From the NCBI RefSeq assembly GCF_905475345.1, contig NC_066606.1, positions 3,946,501-4,010,500 of the forward strand: a stretch of 64,000 nucleotides of DNA, read 5' to 3'. Origin of the DNA: Vespula vulgaris. Lineage: Eukaryota; Arthropoda; Insecta; Hymenoptera; Vespidae. Each line of letters starts with the position of its first letter. The stretch's first letter is position 1. The notes under the pieces were generated by a model that had not been told where the DNA came from, did not search any database, and saw only the letters and a list, made by a program, of their open reading frames with translations. Positions 1-9,972 of the stretch are shown here, one piece after another. The position numbers and the translations under genes are program-made.

Positions 1-82
1 ACACATTCTTTGAATAAAGTGAACTATTACAACAACAGACCCAACAAATTAATATTATGATACTATTAACCAAGATATCTAA
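1..82 (+). mobile_element. Jockey-type LINE, C-terminal end of ORF1 (left of piggyBac insertion)
   Basis: A short reading frame near positions 22-82 gives a Gln-rich stretch, LLQQQTQQINIMILLTKIS. It resembles the ORF1 tail of the better preserved jockey element at 9.9 kb, which ends in a similar Gln/Ile-rich helix just before its ORF2. The ORF2 start of a jockey element lies at 2621, on the other side of the piggyBac. The two pieces therefore look like one LINE split by the insertion. The match is short, so this rests mainly on position and composition. Confidence 0.45.
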
Positions 83-110
83 CCCTTTGCTATCTAACTC
101 GGCAGTCCTC
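83..110 (+). repeat. piggyBac left terminal repeat
   Basis: The sequence starts CCCTTTGC, then has CTCGG about 16 bases in. This is a decayed version of the right end (read inward: CCCTTTGCACGCGGATGTTC). Only the first eight bases and the CTCGG block agree well. Confidence 0.55.
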
Positions 111-304
111 TGTCATAGAAAAGTATACCTACGACTCGTGTTATATTATATAGTATAACTTTAAACCATAACACTTTGTAACAAGTAATGTATTATAATG
201 ACATTCGATTTATATAAATTTGCAGACATTCAGAAACATATTTTTTACAAAAAAATCAAAATTTTATTCTTTGTAATTTTCCAAAAAATGATAAATTTTA
301 AAGT

Positions 305-1985
305 AATGCCCAATATGCATTGCTGGGTAACAACCGAACAGTATAAACATATATAATGTTCCACAATAGTATGTTGTTTAACGTCTTCCCCCTGTTATTT
401 TTCTATCAGAACAAACAATATAGCCCCTCTTTCTTTCCCCCACATTGGGAATATATAGTTTGTTATTTAGGCTGTTGTCCCACAAAGATGTGGATGGACG
501 AATTCTTAATTCCAGAAAATCAATTTTTAACTCATTTATAAAATTTCTAGCAAACTTATAAGATGTCATTGGTTTTTTATATTTTCTTTCTTTCGATGTT
601 CGGTAAATTATATAAAATAATAAAGTTGATAACACACATTTTCAGTCCCTAAAAAAATAATTTCCTCCGCCATTTCAATGATTTCTGCATAAAGCAATAC
701 GTCGAAGCGTATTGATTCACACAATCCACACTGCTCATATTTTTTGTGTAATCTAAAATCATTTCAGACTTAATGACTGATATAACATTTCCACTGCGTA
801 ATGTTCTGAGGATAGATTGCATTCCTGTTTGATTATAAATGTTGAACATTGTGACAATTTTGTTATCTTTTCACGCAAGAAACGTAATGTTATTTTTTCT
901 GTATGCAAGTATTCTTTTTATCAAAAAACTTTTTTGTCAAAAATTTCCGTATTTGTATCGGTATTCCTTTTCGGTTAATTTTTATTATGCCAGAAAAATG
1001 ACATTTCATTCTTAGCAATTCTTCCGCTAAAATAATGCTGCCGTAATATTTGTCGGTGCGACATTCTTCTGCATCAGAAACTTTTTCTAACAACTTTTTA
1101 TATAGATATAATGGAATTTTGGTGCTTACTGGAAAATCAGGCCGAGAATGTTTTCTGACGTTATGCTGCCAAAATACAGAAGTATTGAAAATAAATATCT
1201 GGTTTTTGAATGAGCTAGTGCATATATGCGTATACACCGTTTGGTTAGCTTATCTGGATTATACGTAATAAATGATATTCTGCCTTTAAATTTAACCACA
1301 GATTCATCAACACAAATTGCCTTATCTGGTATGAAATAATATCTAAATTTAGAGTCTATGTATACCAAATAATTGCTAGCTTTTTGAATACGAGTTCTAA
1401 TCGTGCTATCGCTTCGCGTAGGTTTCTTCAAATGAAGCGTCCAAAAGATTTGAAAAAATCTGTCTCTACTGAATACTTCGGAAAAGGAAGGGATTCTACT
1501 ATTTGAAACAGTAGACCAATATTCTTGCATATTTCGTACTTGATCATATTTAAAATAACGGCGATGAAAGCTAAAAATTCTTGTTTACTAACCCCGTGCC
1601 ACTTGTGCCAAGTTGATTTGCGTAAGAGTTCTTTGTTTCTTATTTTTTCGTTGGCATAATAGTTCGTTTCTTTTATTATATTGTCTACTAATTCATTTGT
1701 AAAATATAAACTAAAATAGTCTATGGGTTTTTTTTACCTTACTCGATATTTGTGGTCCGGTTATTTGATGACTTATGTCAAAATTTATTGTTATTGGAGG
1801 AACGTTTGAGTCGGACATTTTTCACTTGACGATATGTTGTCTTCTACTGGTATATTTTCTTTTACATCACTATCTATGAGATTTCCTCGTTTTCTTGTTG
1901 GTTCAATAATATCACTATCACTACTATCATCTTCTTCTGAATTAATATTTATTTTTTCTAATATGTCTATACAAATCGTCTTCAC
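305..1985 (-). pseudogene. piggyBac transposase pseudogene
   Basis: Read on the minus strand, the pieces occur in the normal order of a piggyBac (DDE_Tnp_1_7) transposase. First is an acidic Ser/Asp/Glu-rich N-terminus (1985-1791). Then comes the core with CVDESVVKFKGR (1530-1126), where the Asp of VDES is the first catalytic residue. Next are a TDKYYGSIILAEELL block (about 1060-1010) matching the second Asp region, and SSVDCVNQ followed by KSLKWRRKLFF (about 735-660) matching the third Asp region. A Cys-containing tail (about 440-305) recalls the C-terminal zinc-binding domain. Each piece is in a different frame, and several stops separate them. The catalytic Asp residues can still be read, so inactivation is by indels and stops rather than by loss of the active site. 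Confidence 0.85.
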
Positions 1986-2534
1986 TACTGCTCATATCAT
2001 GAAATTAACTCGTGTTTGGTCGTTCTGCCATTGTTGTAATAAAAAAATAGGTAAATAAATATGTTGGAAATCTCTAATTGTAAATTACGAAATCACAAAA
2101 TAATATATAGAAAGAAGAGAAAAAGAATATTATTTTTATCATTTTCTGACTTAGTATTAATCCTGTCTGCTTCGTATTGCTCGACGCTTCGATACGAATT
2201 AAGTTCAATTATGAAAATCTCATTCTCCAGTTTTACGATTGCTTGTTTATTATATCAAATTTCACTATATCGTACAAGAAATATTCGCTTACTATTATTA
2301 TATAAATTCTCCTTATCGCTCTCTTTAAATGGATTACGGAAACGCTCAGATCGTCGTGAACGTACTACTTCTGACGAAAAACCGACTGACATTTTTCTTA
2401 GTAATTTTACCATATTTTAATTTGCTTTCATGTGATTTTTTAATAGAAAACTTCAAGGAAACATGCATTTCTCAAAAAGTTGCGGTAGAGTTAGTTCATC
2501 TACCATAATCGCTAATCAAATCTGACGTCCTCTC

Positions 2535-2603
2535 GGAGGAAACATCCGAGTGATATGCTAGACTTATGATGTCGCCTCAGAGGGAACATCCGCGTGCAAA
2601 GGG
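2535..2603 (-). repeat. piggyBac right terminal repeat with a subterminal copy
   Basis: The terminal block GAGGGAACATCCGCGTG (2580-2596) leads into CAAAGGG and the TTAA. A near copy, GAGGAAACATCCGAGTG (2536-2552), lies 44 bases further in. Paired terminal and subterminal motifs are known transposase-binding layouts in piggyBac elements; binding here is an inference. Confidence 0.7.
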
Positions 2604-2620
2604 TTAATAATGAATGGCTA

Positions 2621-3138
2621 ATGAATTAAAAATAGTAATTGGAAATGCTAACGGTTTGCAGCAACGGACTCAGGAATTCAAAATCTTCCTTTAAACTAAT
2701 AACACTTATTTCTGAAACACACTTAACAAATAAACACTTCATAAACATTCCGTATTGTACGATTTACGATACTAAACATCCGCAATCATTAGTCAGTTAG
2801 ATTCGCAATAATTATTAAGGATAATATCAAGTATCATCTTCACAATAGCTACGGAAATGTACAAGCAACTACGGTAAATATTGGAACTACTAACGGCTCG
2901 ATGAAACTACTTATTGTCTATTTTCCTCCCAAGCACAACATAATTATGAAAGACTATATTAAATTTTTTAAGCCGTTAGGAAACAATCTCTCGTTGGTGA
3001 AGACTACAATGTCAAACACGGACTATTGGGTTCCAAAAGAATCTTATGAAGAGAAAAAATCCTCAAGCAAGACAACGTTCTTTCTTCAGACGAACTGACA
3101 TATTGGCCAGCAGCGCTTGACAAATCTCCCAACTTAAG
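2621..3138 (+). pseudogene. Jockey-type LINE ORF2, endonuclease fragment
   Basis: The frame NELKIVIGNANGLQQRTQEF starting at about 2621 corresponds to the N-terminus of the apurinic-type endonuclease of jockey elements, where the usual WNANGL is GNANGL. Further on come SETHLTNKHF, then VYFPPKHNIIMKDYIKFFK (about 2919-2975), and a piece reading LTYWPAALDKSPNL (about 3098-3140). All are in the family order but are joined by several frameshifts. The fragment stops where repeat R1 begins. The Trp change and frameshifts make it non-functional. It is probably the other half of the LINE whose ORF1 tail is at 1-82. Confidence 0.7.
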
Positions 3139-3925
3139 GCTATTCATCATCCTTCGCTCGAGACGTGCATGATTTCAGTGATAGATATGGACAAAGTATG
3201 AACTACGAATACGAGCGAGGATGCTGTCCCCACCATATGTCTATAGTACTGGTGTATAAACTTTTGTTGATTATTCACCTCTCGCGCATAAATAACAATT
3301 GGTTTCATGTAGATTAGAGTAAGCAGATTAGTAGATTGTGAATTCACATTTTTCAGTCTCTCATATGTATATCTTTTTTTGATAGTAGCCGTGCGTCTCA
3401 CAGTAATCCGTGCTACATACGACGTTGGTACGCGTTTGTTTCACGATAAATGCATTGAAAATAATAAATATAATTGATACATACAAGAATTAATGTATAA
3501 ATTTGGGACAAAAATAAGATTTCGTCGAATGTTTTCTTAAAAATAATTACTAAATACTTATATATTATATTATTTTAATACAAATTAAAACAGGAATTCA
3601 TTTCCTCACTACCTATGAGATAGAACTTTCAGCGATTTTCTTTTACGTGGTTTCCCCTATATGACTAGTCCACTCTATGCTACTACAACTACTACTGCTG
3701 ATAACAATAATAATAATATAATATAATATAATATAATGATAAGAATAGTAAAAATGTACTTAAGTATAATTTATATATATTTAAAAAATATGAAAACAAA
3801 TGCATTACGATCCTAAAGTAGTAACACAAAGAGAAACGATACTGACGAAAACGAAAGAAATTTTTCGTACTTATCATCGTCGGTCGTTTGTATAGGATGT
3901 ATCTATCTATTACTACTAATAATAA
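3135..3925. repeat. Dispersed repeat R1, copy 1
   Basis: This is the first of four diverged copies of an unidentified repeat. It matches 25055-25790 over its whole length, including the blocks GGACAAAGTATGAAC, CAGTCTCTCATATGTATAT and GGTAGAACT-like stretches. It shares its first 300 bases with copies at 12.8 and 17.2 kb. No coding potential or clear terminal repeats are visible. It begins near TAAGGCTATT, as does copy 3. Confidence 0.7.
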
Positions 3926-3929
3926 AAAA

Positions 3930-4310
3930 GTGTTAGTACGTATCGTTAATAATTTGAAATACGTTGGAGTTATTTGAATAATAATTAGAAAAGTGCAAAG
4001 AAACAATGTTAGAAGAGCAACAAATTATCATAAATTTATTCAAGGAGAAGGATATTTATTTATTCATCGCATGAAGGAAATCATTCATCGATAAAGTTAA
4101 TAAAAAAAAGAGGCTAAAATTTGTAAAAGAATATATAAATGTTAACGACGATTTTTGGCACAATGTTATATTCTCAGACAAATCTAAATTTAACATTTCT
4201 GAATCAGACAGTTTTGGAAAGATATGGCGGAAAGTAAATAGTAAATTGGACACAAAAAATATTGAAAATATAAAATATCGAACAAAGAAACTACAGATCA
4301 CAATAATTAA
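3930..4310 (+). pseudogene. Tc1-like transposase fragment
   Basis: The frame around 4120-4290 contains KEYINVNDDFWHNVIFSDKS, KFNISESDSFGKIWRKV and LDTKNI in succession. This is the first catalytic Asp region of Tc1-type transposases, usually ...W..VIFSDESKFN...SDG...WRK. The Asp is kept and the following Glu is Lys. The segment upstream to about 3930 is more decayed. The rest of the gene, with the second Asp and final Asp/Glu, is missing. The fragment lies between R1 copy 1 and a jockey ORF2. Confidence 0.65.
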
Positions 4311-4329
4311 AATAATACTAGAATGACAA

Positions 4330-6700
4330 CTAATAAAAGGAAGAATCTATTGTCCCCAAAACATTTGTTAACAATGGACAAATGGACTTGAATTTTTTGA
4401 TATCTTTGAAAATGACTTTCTAATATCAAGAGACTTTAACACGAAACACCAATACTGAAGATCAAGATTAACCAAGACTAAAGAAGCTAAATTATGTTAA
4501 CAAATAAACCATAGTCAACTAGCAGTTTTTTCATCAGAACAATCCACATATTGGCCGACAAACCCCAACAAAGTACTTGACATTTTAGATCTTGGCATCA
4601 CCAATATCAACTATGCACACATTCAAACGACCGAAAGACACGAATTTACCTCATATCGTACCCCAATACTACTTGTAATAAACTCAAAAGCTATCGAATT
4701 TTATAATAGATCGAAATTAAAAAAAGTACAAACTGGGAAAAGTTTAATAAAATAATAGATGATATCCATATTTTTTTAAAGTTAAAGTTTAAAAGTTTAA
4801 TAAAATAATACTAATATCCAATTTAAACCAAATACAATAATATCCAATTAAGTAAAAGTAATATCCGATTAAAACCAAAATACATAGAAGAAACGATAGA
4901 GTAACTAACTATTGTATTGCAAACGACAGCTACCAAATCTACACAGCACCAAATTAAAAAGACCGAAAAGCAATATCCACTGCATGTCCACGAACTAATT
5001 AAACAAAGGAAAAAAGTAAACATCTACCACATCTTAAAACATGATTAAATAGATTAACCAGGATCCTAAGAACAGAAATTCAGAATTACAACAATGAAGA
5101 ATTTACCGTGTATATCTCGAATCTTTAGCTACTGAAATAACAAATTAGGAAGGCAAAAATGGAAGGCAACCAGAAAAATTGGAAGACTTATGTAAGCCAT
5201 AGCACCGATTAAAACACCAGTAGAATTCTGGACAAAATTGTCAAAGAAACAATTACATACTATAGCAGACTACTTCCAAGAGGTGTTCACCAACGAGTCT
5301 TCAAATTCCAACAATAATTATCCTGTTAGCAATGTTGCTTAATGTAAGCAAATTAAAAAAGAAAAGATACACGCCATAATAAGAAATCTAAAAAAAATCA
5401 TAAAATACTTGGGTACGACTTAATTACAGCAAAAATGTTTAAGGAATTACCAGCAAAAAGATTAAGATACATCACGATTCTAACCAATGCAATATTTTGC
5501 ATTAGATACTTTCTGCAAATTTGCAAATGTGCAGAAATGATTCTGCTGCTAAAATCTGGGAAAGGCCGCAACCTACCCCAATCATATAGGCCTGTCTCAT
5601 TACTAGTGATACTGTTCAAAGTAATCGAGAAGATAGTACATAGAAAAATGATTAGTATTGCCAAAGACAAAAATCTGATACCAAATCATCAATTTGGATT
5701 TCGGAAAAAACAATATTCGAACAAACTCATGGTATGGTACAGCAAATTATACAATCACTAGAAGAAAAAAATATTATTCTGCACTCTTCCTCGATACTGA
5801 AAAAACGTTCGATAACTTGCAAAGATAGATAAATTATAAAGATCGTTGTACATACTAATTTAATTCTATATTGAAAATATATATTTCTACATAAAAATCA
5901 AGGATACTACCTCGGGCATTTATCTTATCCAAACCATAGGGAAGTGTACTTGGTCCACTACTCTACAACACTATTCACACAGTTGATATCCTCATTGATC
6001 CAAACACCCAAATCTGTATGTTTACAGACAACATTACAATAATATTTATATACAACGATATTAAACATTACCTGCAAACTACAAGATCACATCACCTCTC
6101 TAGAAAAACAGCTAAAATCCAATAAAATTAAGGTTAATGTCACGAAATATACTCATATTATCTGTACACTACGAAAAACTATGCAGGCAGTCAACCTGAA
6201 ACTGTACAACAGAATTCAACAATCTACACAGTCAAATATCTAGGACTACACTTGGATAACAAATTGAGATGGAAAAAGCATAAAATAAAACAAACAGCAA
6301 AAAATAAAACAAATTAAACTACTAAATAAAGATATGTACTGGTTAATATCCAGAAGATTTAAACTCAAAAAATAATAAAATGCTTGTATACAAAAGTGTA
6401 ATAAAACCAATATAGAGCTACGGAATCTAACTTTGAAGAATGATTACCAAGTCAAACATTCAAAAAATGAAAAACTTACAATCGAGAATTTTTCGTGCGA
6501 TCTTGGACGCACCCTGACACGTCCAAAACGATGACATTTATAAAACATTAAACACTCGTTCAGTATAACATAAGAAATAACTCACATAAGATCGGAATCG
6601 AAATTCATAGAAATGCAGTCGCAACAAGTTGTTATAAAGAAATTGCTAGAAGGAGTAAAACGAAAACACTCGTTGAACTTATTAAATTTACCAGCTATAT
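4330..6700 (+). pseudogene. Jockey-type LINE ORF2 (endonuclease plus reverse transcriptase), broken
   Basis: Endonuclease pieces come first: GRIYCPPKH near 4345, SRDFNTKHQYWRSRL near 4430, then STYWPTNPNKVLDILDLGI near 4545. The reverse transcriptase follows from about 5400. GYDLITAKMFKELP is followed by SYRPVSLLVILFKVIEKIVH and NHQFGFRKKQ, ending near 5720 with many frameshifts after that. The catalytic box reads FTDN at 6021-6032 instead of F/Y-A-D-D, so the second Asp is lost. The C-terminal region (about 6390-6690) still shows VYKSVIKPI and KRKHSLNLL-like blocks. No intact ORF remains. ORF1 and the true 5' end are missing. Confidence 0.75.
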
Positions 6701-7150
6701 AACCCGATAAATAATTTATAAATAACCTATATATGAGTTGTTCACGAGCCAAATCGACAAACTCCACTTTTGGAATTTTTTTAAATTTAAGTTTCAAAGC
6801 ACTTGATGGAAGAGCCCTTACTTTTTATATTCATAATAGATTTTCCTAACTTCCATTACTTAAAACCATTAAATGACAAAATTTTGTTGGCCATTGAATA
6901 AAAAAGGATTTATTTCAAAGGCCAATCTGATTACCATATTCCATACTCTAATGTAAATCTTTGCAATAATGCAATTCAAACGGAACAGTAAGATAATTAC
7001 TTAATGATAACGATAAATTAGTTAATACCATCTCATCAAAAATAAACTAATACCTCCTTTCCACTATACACTCAAAGGAAGTTTATGTCGTATATTTATC
7101 AATACTGAAACGACGAAAATATCATTTAAGTGTTAATGGAAACAAGGTAT
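6700..7150. other. No recognisable feature
   Basis: This is AT-rich sequence between the jockey ORF2 and the next transposon fragment. It may include the jockey 3' untranslated region, but I see no poly(A) tract or repeated motif to prove it. Confidence 0.4.
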
Positions 7151-7154
7151 AAAA

Positions 7155-7735
7155 TAAATTAATCAGTTATAATTTGACAGCTGCTAATAATATTTTAAGT
7201 TTATTGAAATTGGTTCAAAATACAGAAATAAGAGATGAGTCAATTGAAATGAAATTTTTGATAGATAGTCATAATTATTTGCCTAATGATGCAGATTTTG
7301 CTATTATCCAATCACATGCGAAAAAAATTCAAAACATTTTTTCATCAGATGATTAGTATGACATAATCAAAATCAGTAATAAAAAAAAAAAAAAGACTAT
7401 TTAACGTAGTTAAAATGACTCATAAGGATTTTTTCCCAACAAAACCTTTAGAAAATTCCATCATTAAAAGAAAAGTAATAAATTGCCTTAAAATATGCTG
7501 CATAAAATCAAAAAGATCTAAACCCCGTATAATAGAATTCACATATAACTTCAACGAAGACTCAAAATTTCAATACCAATAATATAAAAATATTTTTAGC
7601 ACTAGATTTGAAAGATATAGACCAGTCATGTTATATCCTATAGATAGAACTGTGACAAGAGAAAAGAGGAGAAATATGGTAGACCTGTTGAAATTTATTC
7701 TTTCTATTAAATATGATATATTATAAAAATTTAAA
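7155..7735 (+). pseudogene. Transposon-like fragment resembling DUF7869-type proteins
   Basis: A frame at about 7195-7355 reads ESIEMKFLIDSHNYLPND, then ADFAIIQSHAKKI. After one stop it continues in related frames with WYDIIK, MTHKDFFPTKPL, FEFTYNF-like and RPVMLYP blocks, then KRRNMVDLLKFI near 7665. This order (hydrophobic 'LxxGHSxLPNDxDF', 'WY..I', 'DFF..KPL', 'K...M..LL..I') is what I recall from a large family of insect ORFs annotated with DUF7869 and thought to be transposon-derived. A poly(A) run at 7380-7394 interrupts it. Function of the family is not established, and the assignment is from memory of motif order only. Confidence 0.4.
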
Positions 7736-7989
7736 AGCAAATCAATATGATGATACTTCGAATATTGCTGACGAAGAAGATATTATTTATGTTATTGATG
7801 AATCAATCTTAACAAATTAATATTAATAATTGTGACAATAACAGAACTGTTATTATTCATTTTTACCGAGGGTAAAGCAATTAGCTTCCTACTGAATAAT
7901 AGTTTTATCACTGAGATTCTAATTGATCTATATTTTAACAAATGATCTATTGCATCAGGAAGCGAGGTCTGATTTACCTCAAAATTCAT

Positions 7990-8260
7990 GAAAGTCCTTG
8001 AAGTGCATGTTTAGAAGGGAAGAAATCGAACATCTAAGATGCTTATATCTCTGGAAATAATAGTGAGCGTACGGGTGGCCTAAGAGTCTAACAATTAGGG
8101 AGGATTGAATCCTCTTTAAACCTCCTAGGAAAAAAAAGGGACATTTCTCGGTGCTTACCAGGAATTACTGCAATAGAACACCCACATGTGTTAAATGTGC
8201 ATTTATTCCAAAGATAAAATAAATACTGTTAAACTTTTAACTGCCAAGGAAATCGTCTTG
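7990..8260 (+). pseudogene. Jockey ORF1 zinc-knuckle fragment
   Basis: Around 8158-8205 the frame reads VLTRNYCNRTPTCVKCA. This matches the second half of the Cys-rich knuckles in jockey ORF1 proteins (usually GHT..YC...P.CVKC). The upstream part of the fragment is too decayed to place. It is separate from the jockey at 8.4-12.4 kb, which has its own knuckle region near 9.4 kb. Confidence 0.5.
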
Positions 8261-8519
8261 TCAATTATAAAAGTTATCTAATAAGGAACCAGCTTCAACA
8301 AAAACTATATCTTAGATTCAGATCTAAAATAATTACGAAAAATCTTCTTACTCAAACTATCGCTCAATCTCATTCTAGGCGTCAATTGTATAAGACGTGT
8401 TCACCAAACGATATATACGTAAATTCGGTAAGTCTAGTTTATGAATTAAACAGTAAAACGGTGAAACCAGTTATTCAGTATATTTAGATACTGAAACAGC
8501 ACAACAAAATTATAAAAAT

Positions 8520-9962
8520 GAAAATATGTAAAAATGGAACAACTATATAATAAACAACGAAGAAAAGGAAAATAACGCTATTGAAACAGGAGAAGATTCA
8601 ATGGAAACAAGCTAATCAACCAGTAAGCGGAAAAAGATAACCGTAAATATTAGCACATATAAAAAATACAACAGTAATACTAATATCTCAAATGATGAAA
8701 ATTCCATTATAGCAAAAATTACTAAACCGAACAAAAAAAGACTAGTTTCAATTAATACAGAAATAGAATAGAAAGGAAAACGATATAAACAACAAGTGGC
8801 TTGTAACGCCAACAATACAGACAACAAACGGATACCAGATATTAAACAAATTAGAAAAGGAAGAAAAGTCAAGGAAATCACAAAGTATATTTGTTGAAGT
8901 GAATATTATTTAACCATTAATGAATGTGCTTAAAAGCAACTTGAAATCGAACATATACACACTGCGATCCTCGGATAATACTACGAAAATTCAAGCTGAA
9001 AACGTCGAACATACGGAAAAATAATAAAGATACTAAGAGAAAAGAGTTCAAGCTATTACACTGATCAAAGAAAGGATACCAGAAGTTATAAAGCCACCAT
9101 AAAGAAATTACACTATTCCACTTTGATCGAGGATATTGAAGAAGCATTGAAACAAGCGGGACCTACATCAGCATACATCAAAAGTAAACAAATAGGATAC
9201 TCATTACTAATGTTTTCAATAGAAATAATTAAAGCATGTAATAATAAACAAGTTTACGAAATGAATAAACTATTGAATACAATGAAAATAGAATATAATG
9301 AATATCGATATAATTAAAATGAATATAATGAAACTAGAACCTATACGCTCAACAAGGATTTTTTCCAATTCCACGGTATACGAGATGTCAAATGTATGGA
9401 CATATAAAAAAACTATTGTAACAGAATATTTAAATGTGCGAAATGGGCTAAAAATCACAAATCAAGTGATTGCCCAAAAAGACAAAAATAGATAAATCAA
9501 CATATGTTAACTGCAAAGATATACGTCCTGCTAATTATAAAGGCTATGAAATACGAAAAGAAATCCTGAAAAAACTTGTCCCGTCAATACTACGCAAAAC
9601 CACAGCACACGATGAAATTAGTCGCATGTCAATCAGAAATAGAACACAAGTAACGGTCACAACAAACGAAACAGCTAACGGTCTCTTTCCTCTGAAGTCC
9701 AATGATTCGAGGACACAAACTACTGCTACATACTAACTGCTACATAATAAACACATTGATATACACAACAATAACAAAAGGGAAATCTAATAGAAACGAA
9801 GAAATTGAATCATTAAATAATGATAATTCAACTCCACATAAAATGGAAAAAATGATAGAAAAATTAATAAACCTAATAGAACAACAAATACATCAAATGA
9901 CAATGGTCATGGATACAATCATAAAATTCGTTACAATAAAACAAATTCGCATTGAAAATTAA
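8520..9962 (+). pseudogene. Jockey ORF1 (gag-like) pseudogene
   Basis: The first half (8520-9120) is Lys/Asn-rich and full of stops. From 9123 the frame reads IEDIEEALKQAGPTSAYIKSK. After frameshifts there is a knuckle region with RIFKCAKWAKNHKSSDCPKK and then NCKDIRPANYKGYEI (about 9440-9560). Jockey ORF1 proteins carry three Cys-rich knuckles of the form C..C...GH...C ending in NHPANYKGC; here most Cys positions are changed. The protein ends with a Gln/Met-rich helix (LIEQQIHQMTMVMDTIIKF) and stops at 9962. The normal product is an RNA-binding nucleocapsid-like protein. Confidence 0.7.
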
Positions 9963-9972
9963 CGTAAACAGA

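Larger units (their letters stand above)
83..2603 (-). mobile_element. Degenerate piggyBac-family DNA transposon
   Basis: The element runs from CCCTTTGC at 83 to GCAAAGGG ending at 2603. It is flanked by TTAA on the right (2604-2607) and CTAA, probably a mutated TTAA, on the left (79-82). TTAA target duplications and CCC...GGG ends are typical of piggyBac, and 2.5 kb is a usual length. A broken transposase gene fills the minus strand between about 305 and 1985. Frameshifts and stops throughout mean it cannot make its own transposase. The right end is shared with two short MITEs near 40.8 and 46.1 kb. Confidence 0.85.

Noticed and set aside
6582..6797. Minus-strand 71-codon frame with INYLSGYIAGKF, reminiscent of a transposase C-terminus.
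   Set aside because: The same DNA on the plus strand fits the decayed end of the jockey ORF2 (KRKHSLNLL block), so this is a shadow frame.
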